Below are positions 11,722 to 22,840 of a stretch of 64,000 nt of DNA, in pieces. The stretch is taken from positions 894,501-958,500 of the forward strand of contig JAXDDX010000090.1 in assembly GCA_034670405.1 (NCBI GenBank). The letters run 5' to 3'. A model generated the notes under the pieces. It did no database searches. It was given only the letters and a program-made list of their open reading frames with translations, and had not been told where the DNA came from. Numbering within the stretch: position 1 is the first letter of the stretch; the number at the start of each line of letters is the position of its first letter. This stretch comes from Hoplostethus atlanticus (lineage: Eukaryota; Chordata; Actinopteri; Trachichthyiformes; Trachichthyidae). Both the position numbers and the translations under genes were made by a program.

Positions 11722-11935
11722 CAGCTCTGGAAAAAATTAAGAGACCACTCCAAATGATCAGTTTCTCTGGTTTTACCATTTATAGATATGTGTTTGAGTA
11801 AAATTAACATTTTTGTTTTATTCTATAAACTACTGACATGAGTTGTGCCTGTGTTGGAATTCAACAGACACTGGAATGGAATGGCTGCCATACATGTAGA
11901 AAAAATTGGAGTGGTCTCAATTTTTCCCAGAGCTG
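11722..11935. mobile_element. Tc1/mariner-type MITE, complete, with TA target duplications
   Basis: The left end CAGCTCTGGAAAAAATTAAG, with GAGACCACTCCAA after it, is mirrored at the right end. The reverse complement of the right end starts CAGCTCTGGGAAAAATTGAG and continues ACCACTCCAA. TA dinucleotides flank both ends (11720-11721 and 11936-11937), the hallmark of Tc1/mariner insertion. The element is 214 bp, so it cannot encode a transposase. The left subterminal block 'tttgagtaaaattaacattt' resembles the long inverted repeats I associate with fish Tc1-like transposons. It is non-autonomous and would have needed a transposase in trans. Confidence 0.9.
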
Positions 11936-12342
11936 TATATGTGTGGAATGCTTTTGCCGTGAAAATTGTTAAATTTAAAGACATTGCGTACTGTTTGCAT
12001 ATTGGCACGAACTCCATATTGGTCGATGCAATGTATATTCTGCAGGGCCGATGACTTGCTTGTAGAAGTTATTTGTATATGATAGGCTATTCTCTACCAT
12101 TAGTTTAATTCGAAGCAGTCCCTGAAGGTGATACTGCAACACCCTGTGAAGTGATAGCTACAGACAGGTAGCTGCAGCCAAGGAATCTGCTAAAGTTATA
12201 ACAATAATAATAATCAATCTGCTAATTCCAAAGAAGCTTAATGTTTGCAATGTGGTTACCGCTGACAGTGAATTTTTAAAAGCATCTTCAAGATAACTAA
12301 CTGTTTAAAGAGATCCTTGTGCTGGGGTGAACACAGCTAATA

Positions 12343-12412
12343 TTATGACCTCCATTTGTACATTCATCCTCCCTTTGGATAAATAAAGTTGCAAAGTGAA
12401 CTTGAACTTGAA
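12343..12412 (+). repeat. Possible retroposon 3' tail
   Basis: 'tttggataaataaagttgca' is followed by a short (GAACTT)n tail at 12395-12410. An AATAAA-like motif plus a short tandem tail is typical of a 5'-truncated LINE or SINE end. No upstream coding remnant was recognised, so this is tentative. Confidence 0.35.
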
Positions 12413-12659
12413 ACGTCATGCTCTGCTCCCCCGTCAACCTTTCATCTCCTTCTTCATTTACCTGCCCGAGCTTTTATCCTTGCGCTGGGTTGAAAAAAAA
12501 GCCTGACCTGTCAGAAACTATTTGTGTTGTTTCCATCCTTGAGACGAGCCGAACAAAACAAACTGTAAAACTGAAGAAACACGAGCTGAGATGATTTCTA
12601 ACGTGTTTTGCAAGGCGACCTGTGGCAGGTCGCTGTGCTGCTTATGGTCGTCTTGTACT

Positions 12660-12830
12660 CAAAGGGTTGCTGGTACGGATAGACAGAGTAGCAAGCGTGT
12701 GACCGGAAGGTTTCCGGTTCGAATCCCTGAATCGCCTGAAAAAAATGTGGTGATGATACAGTGAGGATGCAAAGCTTGCTTGCACCACACACTAAACAAA
12801 CCCAGAGTGCTGAATCATCACGACGCACCA
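12660..12830 (+). mobile_element. tRNA-derived SINE remnant
   Basis: A pol III B-box-like GGTTCGAATCC lies at 12716-12726 after 'agcgtgtgaccggaaggttt', an arrangement I recognise from fish tRNA-derived SINEs. The downstream 'gaaaaaaatgtggtgatg' is part of the same SINE type. The A box is degraded and the cloverleaf cannot be completed, so this is not a working tRNA gene. Confidence 0.6.
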
Positions 12831-12959
12831 TAGCAGGCTGATTACCGGATACAGAGGAGATCCTGCAACAAATCTGAGCTGATCAAAAAGAAAGCCGTCG
12901 TATTGCTTAAATGGGTGACGGAGTACCAGAGCAGTACGATTCCCCTGCGACTATAAATA

Positions 12960-13137
12960 ACTGTGTATACAGAAGAATATGCTGGAGCTGTTGATGGAGC
13001 TTTTTTTTTTCTCCTGTCAAAATGATGATGGAAAATAGAGGAGAGGAAAAGGAGTGCCGATGAAAGGCAGGGAAACATGAAATGGAATGTTATAATGCAA
13101 TGCTGCCTCTTTTTCAATTGAAATGTTCTTGATATGT

Positions 13138-13169
<32 letters not shown>
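12960..13169. repeat. (TG)n microsatellite with plain 5' flank
   Basis: (GT)n at 13139-13169 runs into a G-rich GGTGGTGGGGGGGG stretch. The preceding 180 bp show nothing recognised. Confidence 0.9.
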
Positions 13170-13170
<1 letters not shown>

Positions 13171-13179
13171 TGGTGGGGG

Positions 13180-14430
13180 GGGTTCTATGTGTTTTCAGAC
13201 AAAAGGTTAATTGGGTGGCTGCTGCTGTCCCAGACGACAAGATTTCTAAAAGCTGTGACATTCGTGTGGGGGTTGTTTCTTGGAGGGAAAGTTGGACAGG
13301 AAGAGGAGGAATAGGTGGATGGAAAAGGATGAGGAAGAAGGGAAATGCGTGGAACAGGTGGGATAGAGAGAGACGGCAAAGCATTTTGAGGGACAGAAGT
13401 CAACAAAAAAAAATTGCGCATTTACATTTTAGCCAACGCTCGGTGCAACACTTCAGTGCCGGTTCCAACATGGCCGACACTATCAAGTATCCTTGAGTCC
13501 CGAGACTAATCCTTCACGATGGAAAAGGTAAAGCAGAGGGAATAGATGGACGGAGGTGAAGAGAAAAACAAGTGGGGGAGAGGGAGGAGTAGGGAAAGTC
13601 ACTTTTTATGCTAGCCAGAAGGTCCAGCATCTCCATGTCTAAGAGCGTGTAACATTTTTATTAGGTCCTTGTCTTTGGAATTGGGTTTAATCCTTTTTAT
13701 GATGTAGCGTTAGCATAGCAGGCCCCGCTAACTGTATGTTAGCTGTGATGTTACTTGTTAAGTAGTAGTAGTGAGCTATTAGTGACTTGACATTTATCAA
13801 GACTTGAATATATGTTGACTGTTGTTTAGTGTGCTTTTGTTGGTTAGCGCTCAGCTTGGCTACTGCTTGGTCACGGCTTAGCGCTAGTGACCAAGTGACC
13901 TAGCACACAACTGGCGCTAGTTATCACTTGTTTCTTCTTCTTCTTTCTTAATTAATGCTAAGTGAATACGATTTGTAGCAACCGGCATGACATTCGCATT
14001 TTTCATTGACATTTCACTGCACATCAACTTTCTCCGAGTGGATTGGTGGCTTTTGTTCGTTTGATGGAAAAATCCAATCAACGTTAATAGCGAGAGAGAA
14101 ATAATTATACGCCTTGGTAATTGACAACTAACCGTAAATTGGACATTAATTGGAGTTTGTGACATTTTGCTGAGTGTTTCCTGTTTATTGTCTAGTGGTT
14201 TTGTTTTATTTTAGTACGATTTGGTTTGTATGTTGATTGCTACATATAATAGCCCATCTTGTGCTATATGTCATTGTGCTAGCACGCAACAGTCTTGTGT
14301 GCTCGTCTTATTTTCCTGCAGAATGCTGTAGCCTGCTATCTGCTTTTATGTTATCCTCGTAATTAGCAGCTTGTTGCAGTTTGCTGTCTTTTTATGTATT
14401 TATATGGTTTTTTTTTTCCCTTTAACTTTT
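13180..14430. other. No gene recognised
   Basis: About 1.25 kb, AT-rich, with many 'gctagt/ttagc' motifs. No exon, SINE or family repeat was identified. Part of it may be older LINE 3' sequence upstream of the tail at 14440, but I cannot show that. Confidence 0.35.
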
Positions 14431-14439
14431 GAATTGTTT

Positions 14440-14562
14440 ACCTACCCTGGGACTAGGGTTGAAAATTAGCCAGCTGGCTAAATCTGGCACATTTACAGAA
14501 ATGTGGATCAATGTGCACGGTCCCTGTCAAATAAAGTTAATAAATAAATAAATAAATAAATG
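14440..14562 (+). mobile_element. LINE-type 3' end, 5'-truncated, with (AAAT)n tail
   Basis: 'ctaccctgggactagggttg', 'aaaattagcc', 'ggctaaatctggcacattta' and 'gtccctgtcaaataaagtta' appear in that order and end in a (TAAA)n tail at about 14535-14560. I recognise this as the common 3' end of a fish LINE group, probably L1-like. Only the 3' end is visible and no reverse-transcriptase code remains, which suits 5' truncation during target-primed reverse transcription. The family name is uncertain. Confidence 0.6.
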
Positions 14563-14786
14563 CAAAAACAGCAAGGACGAATGAAAATGGAAATTTGATT
14601 ATTTGTAAGCACATGGCTTTAATTTGAAGTGTTTTTCTTCGGCCCAGTTCTGCATTGTGCAACCACACAAAAGAACCAAATCGATTCAAAGCCAACCATA
14701 TGCATTAAAGGTGAGAAAGGTGTCCTAAAGAGTGTGGCTCTACAAGCTCTCATGCTGGAGAAGTCTGCAGCGATGATCAATATTTC

Positions 14787-14812
14787 AACACACACACACA
14801 CACACACACACA
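14787..14812. repeat. (CA)n microsatellite
   Basis: 13 perfect CA units. Confidence 0.95.
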
Positions 14813-15052
14813 CCACTCACTCTTGAGGTCTCAGGTGAAGCGAGTGCAGGGGTCAAGAGCCATCAGCTCACCGAGTGCGCTGGTAGATGGCCAGATATAG
14901 ACGCACGCACATTAATGTTGCATTGGTGTGAACAGACAAAAGAAGTCTCCTTGCTGAAGGGGATCTGCGCTCATTTAATAATGATGCTGCTGGGGAGAAT
15001 CAGACCTGATAGATGCTTTCACCACAGACGGCTGGAATGAGAGAGAGACGTT

Positions 15053-15055
<3 letters not shown>

Positions 15056-15089
<34 letters not shown>
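15056..15089. repeat. (GA)n microsatellite
   Basis: 17 GA units without interruption. Confidence 0.96.
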
Positions 15090-15090
<1 letters not shown>

Positions 15091-15099
15091 CCAGTATTT

Positions 15100-16170
15100 C
15101 ACAGTCTACATCCACAAATATATCCCTCAACACCACCTCACGCGGCTCTGTGCTGTTTTGATGGTAAGTAGTATTGTTATACTGCCTCATGGTATAAAGA
15201 TTCTTATTCAGGCTGTCTCCTCCCCATCGCCTACATCTATTCTGGGAATTAATAGATGTCATGTCAATAAGAGATCAGAGCTCTTACCTGGTCAGTCTAT
15301 TCCCTGGAAGGAGCAACTGGTCCTAATGTTCTGTATACAGTATAACCACGGATGTAGTGGTAAATTATGACCTGCAGTTGGTGATCATCATAAGGCAAAT
15401 TTTGAGAAAAATGTATCATTTATCTTCATATCATTTCCATCAGTTTGACACTACTTACTGTCACGTATACTTGAAATTTATCTCAAAGATTTAAACTTGG
15501 CTAAACTTAAGTATATCCCCATAAATGTGCTCATGATCTGTGAGGTTATTTTAAGCAGTGCCTTTATCTCATGTCATTTAGTGAGTAAAGTATTTATAAA
15601 AATAGCCAATATATTTTGTTGCAACTGAAGCCAGCTGCTCCGAAGTGCTAATAAGAGAGGTAACAAGTCCAGCAGGCTGATCGGAGCAGTCCAATCCAAC
15701 TGCAGTATATAGTTATGTACTGTAAATTTCTGTGCTAATGGATGACATTGTACCTTCCTTTAACAGAGCACAAATTGTAAAAAAAAAAAAAAGTGTTTGA
15801 CAAAGAATATAATAAAACTATAGCCTGTAAAACCAGGACATCATTACTAGAATGCTTCTCTATGAAAATATGAAAGGAATATATGAAAGTGATGCTGCAC
15901 GCACTGTCTCAGTAGTCATGCTGTCTATCTGTTAAGTTTATGGGAAATATATTTATTAAATATATATATTTTATTAAAGGAAGGGACGCCTCTAAAGTAC
16001 ATTTTCTATTATTTGATGTATTTTGTACTGTGTAGATGTGTGGTCACGTTGCTGTCAGCATCAATATTAGTAACACTATTATTATCAGTGGACGAGGTGC
16101 AGGGTAGCTAAGGTGAGCTAATACAGGACTCTCAAAGGGGAATTCAGGCTTATGTAACAAGTGTGTTTAT
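15100..16170. other. AT-rich sequence, no gene recognised
   Basis: About 1 kb of AT-rich, repeat-poor DNA (a 13-A run at about 15780, 'tatatata' at about 15960). The lack of known repeats makes it a possible place to look for conserved non-coding sequence, but the sequence alone gives no proof. Confidence 0.35.
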
Positions 16171-16176
16171 ATATGG

Positions 16177-16255
16177 GTGTGTGTGTGTGTGTGTGTGCAT
16201 ATGAGCATCATGCTCACGCTATGATCATTCCCCCACCACACACGCACACACACAC
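16177..16255. repeat. (TG)n and short (CA)n
   Basis: (GT)n at 16177-16197 and interrupted CA at about 16236-16255. Confidence 0.85.
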
Positions 16256-16259
16256 GTGG

Positions 16260-16940
16260 CCCCTTCCGGAGAGTTGCCATGTGGAAGTCCTTCCAGGTCA
16301 GTAGCTCCAGATCTTCTGAAACACACGCATCACCTCTCTCTCTTCATCCCTCCTTCTCCCTCCACCAGCCACTGCAACCTGCCATGCTTTACCCCTTCTG
16401 TTGCTCTTGTACCTGTTCATTCCACAACATCCCCCCATCCAGCGGTAAATAAAAAGTTGGGTAAACAATCCTCATGTACCTTCCATCGGATTCATACGAA
16501 TCCCTTTCATGTGTGCTACAAATGTACCTGAGAAATAACTAACATGAGCCTAACAAGATGGATAAACCCTATTTTGGCAAATAAAAAAGGGAGGTGAAGT
16601 GATTCTAGGTGGGTTTACCCTCCGCTACATCCTCCATCCACTGCTCTCTATGGATTGTACTCTGGGTGAGGGGTGATTGGGAGAGAGGGAGGCGAGCCGG
16701 CACCCATCAGATCTCCAACACCGTAGCCACTGTGACAGTTGTGCCAGCCGCTTTACCGGAGAGGACGTTATGAGATAGGAGAGGAGTAGGAAGGGCTGAA
16801 GGACTGCTATGACAGGAAAACATCGCTGGCGACGTCAGCGTGTTTTTTACTTCTCGGTGCGCTCGCTTTGTTTGACATGTAACGCTTTCCCTTACTCGAC
16901 TCATACTAACATGTTTGGACTGACGCCGCCAATAGCCAGT
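16260..16940. other. No gene recognised
   Basis: Plain sequence. The short frames at 16256-16531 and 16707-16904 show no recognisable domain. Confidence 0.4.
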
Positions 16941-16984
16941 AGTTTGTGTTAATATTCTGTGTCTTTGAATTTTACCGTTTTCAT

Positions 16985-17130
16985 GTCAAATAATTCCAAA
17001 AAAATGACAAGTATTGTGTTTTCCCCCCAAAATCCTATTCTTGTCAGGGTGGGAAAGCCTCTGAAACAGCATTTAGACCATCATGGGACACTAAAACCCT
17101 CTATTGAAACCCAGAATAATAATGGTAATA
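16985..17130 (-). repeat. Dispersed repeat R2, copy 5 (inverted)
   Basis: 'aagcctctgaaacagcattt' and 'agaccatcatgggacactaa' give the R2 core in reverse complement. 'aatcctattcttgtcagggt' corresponds to the 6700 copy. An R3 copy in the same inverted orientation starts about 20 bp further on. Confidence 0.6.
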
Positions 17131-17149
17131 GTAGGATGTGTGGGAAAAA

Positions 17150-17300
17150 AATCAGATGAAGGGCTTCCCATAGACAACCAGTACAGTATTGATCAATTCC
17201 ACAATAAAACTGCATCATATCCATCATATCAGAGGTGGACGACACTGACTGGACCAAATCCGATTCTTAACACCAACGCCAATATCGGCCCTGATACACA
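17150..17300 (-). repeat. Dispersed repeat R3 (inverted)
   Basis: The reverse complement reads 'ggccgatattggcg', then '...gattTGGTCCAGTCAG', then 'tctgatatgatggatatgat', and ends near 'ggttgtctatgggaagccct'. The same order is seen on the plus strand at 28060-28215. A (CA)n at 17297-17316 adjoins it. Confidence 0.6.
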
Positions 17301-17525
17301 CACACACACACACACAGGTTCCATGTTTCACGTCTCACCTGAAAGCAACCTCTCTCTTCGCTAACAGATTCAATGACTGTTGAACTGCAATCTTGAAACC
17401 CTATCATTATGTATAAATACATGATGATATAGTTGCACACACCCACCGCACATACAGAGATCTGCTTGTTACATTATCTTTGCTTGATGATCTCTGACTG
17501 GAGGTCATAGTTTACCCACCCTTTT

Positions 17526-17731
17526 ATAGAGTGCTGCAGGAATGAGTCCTAAAACCAGGAAATGAGTTAGCATTTTTTGCACTTCCGGTTCCCTCGTCTC
17601 AAAGTCAATGGGTTTTTTGAATGGGTTTTTGGTTAGCTGCAAAAATCCCATTGGCTTTTTGTCGAGGGAACCAGGGCGATGCTAACTTCCGGGTTGGCCT
17701 ACAAAAATATGTCATCCCTGCAGCACTCTAT
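17526..17731. mobile_element. Snap-back MITE-like element with about 20-bp inverted ends
   Basis: The left end ATAGAGTGCTGCAGGAATGA is inverted at the right end, whose reverse complement reads ATAGAGTGCTGCAGGGATGA. Inside, 'ggttccctcgtctcaaagtc' with 'aatggg' pairs with 'cccattggctttttgtcgag' with 'ggaacc', so most of the 206 bp could fold into one long imperfect hairpin. There is no coding sequence. The target duplication is not clear, so the superfamily is left open. Confidence 0.7.
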
Positions 17732-17941
17732 CTCCCAGTATGTTAAGGCTTGGGGTTCTGGGTAAAAATCTTTTGGGCCTAGTCTCAAGCCCGGCTAAGA
17801 GTTGTTGTTTTCTGCTGTACAGTAGCGAGTCCGTCAGTCACCAAAGGCGAGACACTTAGCCTCAGTTTGACTTAGCAAAACGCCACTGCATCGCCTTGAG
17901 AAGAGACATGGTTTCTAGATAGCAGTTGGACCAAAGGGGCA

Positions 17942-17942
<1 letters not shown>

Positions 17943-18000
<58 letters not shown>
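17943..18000. repeat. Compound (CT)n(CA)n microsatellite
   Basis: (CT)n at 17943-17959 passes straight into (CA)n to 18000. Frames through it are Ser/Leu, Thr/His or Cys/Val artefacts. Confidence 0.97.
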
Positions 18001-18005
<5 letters not shown>

Positions 18006-18529
18006 CCATCTGGTTCGGGGCATTCATGTAAACACCACTTTGCCTGGCAAGCGCCTGCCTTCGGGAGGTTTTCTTTATTTTTGTGAACATATTTGGAGTT
18101 CAAGGGGGAGAGGAGCGAGGAGGAGAAACTGTAAAGTAGGAAGAGAGAGAAAAAAAAAGGGAGGAATAAAGATAATAGGGCACAGAGAAAGAAGGGCAGG
18201 GAGGAAGCGAAAGAGACGTAGGCATTCCAGATAAAGAGGTTTAATTGACTGTCACGGAGCCTTGTGGTGGTGTAGCAGCTACTAATAGCCGGCTAGAGGC
18301 TACCCAAGCTAGCGGACGCACCGAGAAAGTTGGACTCTCCTCTCATTACCGCCGCTACCCTCAAGCTCCCGCGCTCATTTCCTGTTTGTCTGGCTCTCAG
18401 CTCCATTTTGTTCAATTCACTAGGCTTTATTAGCACAAATGTGAGATAAATGGTGTTCTCAAAGCATCTAAGGATGAACGGGAATTATAAAGATGTGTGT
18501 GCTGCACCACATGGTTAATAAGAGCTCTC

Positions 18530-18880
18530 TCTCTCTCTCTTTCTGATTTTTCCCAGCTAGAAAGGAAATGGGAAGAGAGGAGAAGGGAGACAAAAGGGAG
18601 AGGGAAAGGATGACAAGAGCCACTATTTTTCTCCTCACCTAATCAACTACTCAACTTTCCCTTCCTCCTACTCCCTTCTTCTCATATCCTTTCCTCTCTC
18701 CTTATCTCTACTCTAATTTCCTTTCGTCCACCCTTTTCCCTCCTCACCTATTCCTACCTTATTCCTCTCCTCTCCTCCCCTCCATCCTCTCACTTCCTTT
18801 CTTCCTCTCTTCTCACATCAGCCGCTCACCCCCCCCACATACACCTTCCTCCTCCTCCTCCTCCTCCTCCTCCTCCCTCC
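18530..18880. repeat. Polypyrimidine region with (CTC)n
   Basis: A purine-rich stretch to about 18620 is followed by about 200 bp of plus-strand C/T-rich DNA, ending in (CTC)n at 18848-18876. It could form triplex structures. No gene signal. Confidence 0.8.
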
Positions 18881-19019
18881 ATGTCCCTGCTGCCCTGTAC
18901 ACTCTAATAGCCTATTGATTTTCCATCTGCTCACGGATCAGCCTCTACTTTTACCGTTCACTCATGATATTAGCTGTCCATTAACTGCAGCCAGCAGCTC
19001 TGCCAGCACATCAGCACAT

Positions 19020-19022
<3 letters not shown>

Positions 19023-19054
<32 letters not shown>
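19023..19054. repeat. (CA)n microsatellite
   Basis: 16 CA units. Confidence 0.95.
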
Positions 19055-19058
<4 letters not shown>

Positions 19059-19059
19059 G

Positions 19060-21500
19060 TGTGAAAGACGTGGTTATAGGTTATGGTCAGCTGCGTTCAT
19101 CCTTTCCAACACCATCATCCTCTTTTGCGTTCCTTTAACAATAAAGAGAGATTTGAGGATAAAACATGAAGGTGTGCCTGGTGGCGGCTGGTCGTTCTGA
19201 TTCTAAAAACCTTTCATATACATCAATAGTGTCCTTCATTGTGAAGTGATAAGCAGAGGCCAAATCACCCAAGAAGATCCAAATCAAGACCTGCTCATGG
19301 TTCATCTGATGATAACATTGGCTAATGTTAGCAGTCAGCTACTTTATGTCGTTATATTGTCGTCATACCTCATCTATCATCTATCATCTATCTTGTTATT
19401 AGCACAGTAGCTAGTAGACGCTAGCGTTAGTAGTGGCTAGTAGTCAACTAAATTAGCCTGCTAGCTAGTTAGCTAGCTAACAGTTTGTCCAGGTTAACTG
19501 AGCTGACTCTTCTCAACTGTTGTTGTGTTCTGGAGTAGAGACTAGGGCTAAAGACAAGACACTTTACTGAGTCACAGTAACCTACAACTGGAAACCAATT
19601 CACCTGATCTGACCATTCACTACAGCATTGCTGAACGGACCTACAACCACACCACAACAATCTTTTTCAGGTATATCTCTCTTTTTTTTAGCCTGCATGT
19701 TTAAATTCTCCAATGGAGAAGATGGTGACGCAACTGCAACCAGAGATGCAGTTTACACTGGAGCTGAGAGCAAAAACTTCTGGGAAACTTCAAAATAAAA
19801 TCCCACTAACAACCAAATATACCTCTTACAAAATAAGAATCTTAGAATCGAAATGCCCAAAAAATGAAGGCTGCAGTATTACGACTCGAAGGGCTCCATT
19901 CCACATCTGTACACCAATCAGAAGATGTATGGAGACATGTTGTAGCAGTATAAAGTGTGTGAGGCCCACTATACTACCTGTATTTTATCTTTCTAAAAAG
20001 GTGACAAAGAACGTGGATGAGACAGATGACAGTTAAATCGGTTGGTTGTCTGGCCATCTATCAGTTTGTCTCAACTGCCAGCTACTGTCATTATCACTTT
20101 GTAATGAGCCTCGGGTGTTATGACATTTCCTCCTGTGGGAATCTGCGGTTAGACCTGGACTTTGATTTGGTGTTATTTCCTGTTCTGTTTTGGGGTCGAC
20201 AGTTCTTCCCGCTTCTCTTGTCGTCTCTACTTTCCTGTTCTCTGCTTTCATTTTCTCTGTTCTTTTCAATCGTTTCCCCACTCTTATTTTTTTCCTGTCC
20301 TTTCCTTTCCTGTTCTGTCTTTTCGTTTCTCTTCTTTCCTTTCCTCCTTTGATTTTTCTTTTGCATTTTTTCTTTTTCTTTTACCTTGTGAACCCAAGAC
20401 CTTGCTTCTTAAATTAGAGACTGACAGCCATGATGGATTTAATATTGCATAACCACTCATCCTTCCCTTTAGTCAAAACGTCATTTTTCCTCCTTTATTC
20501 GTCCACTACATAATAATGTTGCACCAGAAATGAATCCCTGATCTGAATACCACAAGGTTAATTGATCATAATCCCTGCAGTACTTGAAGAAAATAGAAAA
20601 TGCAAGACCCTCACAGTGGAGCTGATTGAAAAAGCTTTGTTACCAAAAACAAATTAAGCGAATAGCAAGAACAAACGCTCACTGCAAAGGAATTGGATGA
20701 ATTTAAAATGTGATTGAGGGTTTGGTGGCGGTAATGGCATTATACAGAGTTATTTTTATCATTGATCTTTTGTCTTTCTCTGTCAGTCCTTCCCTCTCCA
20801 ATTTCTTTTCCTGCACAACTCTTTGTGCATCTGTGTCTCATTTGCCATGTTGTCGTGCTATGCACGAGAAAAGCTTGAACGTTTATTGAATGGGATCTCT
20901 GTAATCAGATGCTCCAAAAATAGGAGATTTGTCCAATTTCCTGCCGTGTCACTCCCTGACATTGTCTCTTCTCTCTTAATCCCTCTCCTTTCATTTCCCT
21001 TTGCTCTGTACGTTTATTACCTGCTTGGCAAGTCAGCTCTTTCTACCGACACTTATGATCACACAATCCTCCCAGTGTTTCAAAAGGGACAAAGGGAGCT
21101 CATTTGTGATCCCACGCCTTACAGGCTTTTAAATTTTAATGTTGTCCCCCTTCCAGAGTCTGGCTGCAGAAGCACTGATGAGAAATAATAAAAGAGGGAT
21201 TTTTTAGATGGTCTGTGTCACGCAGCTTGATTCCCTCCTTATTTTTTGAGTCCTGACCCACTCTAAAGCGCCGAACAACTCCAATTTTGGTGGTTTTCAT
21301 GTTCTAACTTTAATTTAATTACTTGGAAAATTATGAAACCCTTTCAAAACTACTTTTCAAAACTACAGTACATGAAAATGCATGGTGGTCAAGCTAAAAC
21401 CAACCAACCAACCAACTTTTTTCTAAATTTAGACATACAAGGTTTTCACCTGACAATGTAAAAAAACCACACATCCACCAGCAAAATGGAGCGCGTTTCT
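19060..21500. other. Long stretch without recognised genes
   Basis: 2.4 kb. Contains a palindromic 'ctagctagttagctagctaa' near 19460-19482, a C/T-rich block at about 20210-20390 and a (CCAA)n of four units at about 21402-21417. The largest frame (20823-21188, 121 residues) has no domain I recognise and looks fortuitous. Confidence 0.4.
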
Positions 21501-21512
21501 GGACTTAATGTT

Positions 21513-21841
21513 ATGTAAAAAAACACCTGTCTTATCATCCTAAATCACAAAGTGGGGCTGCAACAGAGAAGAGCGTCCACTTTTTCCAAATTCAATTCTG
21601 GTGTGAGTACCGGTCACTTGAGGGAAATGTTTTTCCACACAGGAAGTGACAAATTCAAACTTTAGCCAATGATGGCTAAGCGTCTTCATCCCCTCTACCC
21701 CACCAGACACCTAGATGAAGATATTCAGTTTACTGACAACACCTTTCTGCCACGATTTCTGGATAGTGAAGTCGTCAAAAGCAGCTACCTCTCACTGCCA
21801 CTTGGAGCCGCCAACGTGCAAAAGTTGCCCAGTGCAGCTTT
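21513..21841 (-). repeat. R1 family copy (inverted), right end preserved
   Basis: 'aatcacaaagtggggctgca' with 'acagagaag' and 'cttggagccgccaacgtgca' match 55812-56115 in the same order. The end 'agtgcagcttta' is the R1 terminus, followed by G where a full TTAA would need A. The left terminus cannot be found. A TTAGG-like stretch (21840-21880) follows. Confidence 0.65.
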
Positions 21842-21882
21842 AGGTTTAGGTTAGAATTAGGTTTAGGGTTAGGTTAGAGTTA
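21842..21882. repeat. Degenerate TTAGG/TTTAGGG-like short tandem stretch
   Basis: 'ggtttaggttagaattaggt' with 'ttagggttaggttagagtta' is an irregular run of GGTTTAG, GGTTAG and TTAGGG units. It resembles telomere-type repeats but is only about 40 bp and impure. Confidence 0.5.
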
Positions 21883-21941
21883 GTGGTGAAGGAATGAATC
21901 TAGTCGATGGAAGGTCGTCATAGGTCCTCCTGATCGTGACA

Positions 21942-21955
21942 CAAGTGTGTGTGTA

Positions 21956-21992
<37 letters not shown>
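21942..21992. repeat. (TG)n microsatellite
   Basis: TG repeats with one TATC interruption, pure from 21959 to 21992. Confidence 0.95.
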
Positions 21993-21996
<4 letters not shown>

Positions 21997-22267
21997 GAAA
22001 TTGCATTGGCCTTTGCAGAGCTGAGTTAATTGCCTGATTGGTCAGCCCAACTCCCTCCTGGTCAGCTGTAATTTATGGATTCCCCAGCATACGTGAGGCT
22101 GCCGCAACACACACTTGACCTTCTCAAATAACAGGGCCAGAGAGAGAGATGTCTGTGTGTGTGTGTATGTGTGTGCTGACAATTTGTTTAATGCGAAAGT
22201 GGACAGCTGGGCCGACAGCTCTTTCTTTGGAGAGCTAAAAGCCTCTTTAATTTGGAGAGTTGGAGAG

Positions 22268-22350
22268 CGAGAGAGAGAGAGAGAGAGAGAGAGAGTGCAC
22301 GAGAGAAAGAAGGAAAGGCAGAAAGAGAAGGAGAGAGAGGGGGAGAGAGA
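22268..22350. repeat. (GA)n microsatellite at the gypsy relic boundary
   Basis: (GA)n at 22268-22295 and impure GA-rich sequence to 22350. The gypsy relic's RNase H reading frame ends immediately next to this tract, so the tract may mark the break point of the element. Confidence 0.9.
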
Positions 22351-22363
22351 ACTTCCTGTCCCC

Positions 22364-22840
22364 TCAGAGAAAACGTGACAGGAAGTCGGCGATGACGTTC
22401 TTGTGTCCTGGTCTGTAGTGCACCTGAAAACGATAAGACTGGAGAGACAGGAACCATCTGGTAATTCTTGCATTAGTGTCTTTCATCCTGTGAATCCACT
22501 GCAGAGCACTATGATCACTCTCTAGCACAAACTCTTTGCCAATGAGATAATTCTTCAAAGTGTCTAGGGCCCGTTTCACTGCCAAAGCCTCTTTCTCAAC
22601 AGTGGAGTACCTCACTTCTCTCGGAAGGAGCTTACGGTTGATGTACGCCACTGGCTTCTGGTCTTTTCCTTCCCCTTGCAGCAGTACAGCCCCAAGACCC
22701 ACCGTGGACGCATCGGTCTGCACAGTGAAATCTGGACACTGCAGCACAGGCTCATGGCACAAACAGTTCTTCAAATCCTTAAAAGCAACCTCACACTCTA
22801 GTGTCCATTTGACCTTTGCAGGACTGCATTTGTGGGTCAA
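22364..22840 (-). pseudogene. Gypsy pol fragment: RNase H domain
   Basis: An open frame of 158 residues with the RNase H fold typical of Ty3/gypsy. The catalytic Asp sits in 'VQTDAST', the Glu in 'VEKEALAV' and the next Asp in 'LESDHSALQW'. The C-terminal 'YRPGHKNVIADFLSR' is the usual end of the RNase H/connection region. The N-terminal residues 'THKCSPAKVKWT' correspond to the segment joining the RT thumb to RNase H, so the RT body is missing just upstream. The frame itself is undamaged, but it is an isolated domain without RT or integrase. Confidence 0.88.

Noticed and set aside
12716..12726. Possible functional tRNA gene at 12.7 kb
   Set aside because: Only a B-box-like GGTTCGAATCC is intact; no acceptor stem or complete cloverleaf can be drawn. 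Better explained as a SINE.
20823..21188. 121-residue frame with hydrophobic stretch
   Set aside because: No similarity that I recognise. The hydrophobic part arises from C/T-rich DNA.
21842..21882. Interstitial telomere sequence
   Set aside because: Too short and irregular (GGTTTAG, GGTTAG, TTAGGG mixed) to claim a telomeric (TTAGGG)n origin.
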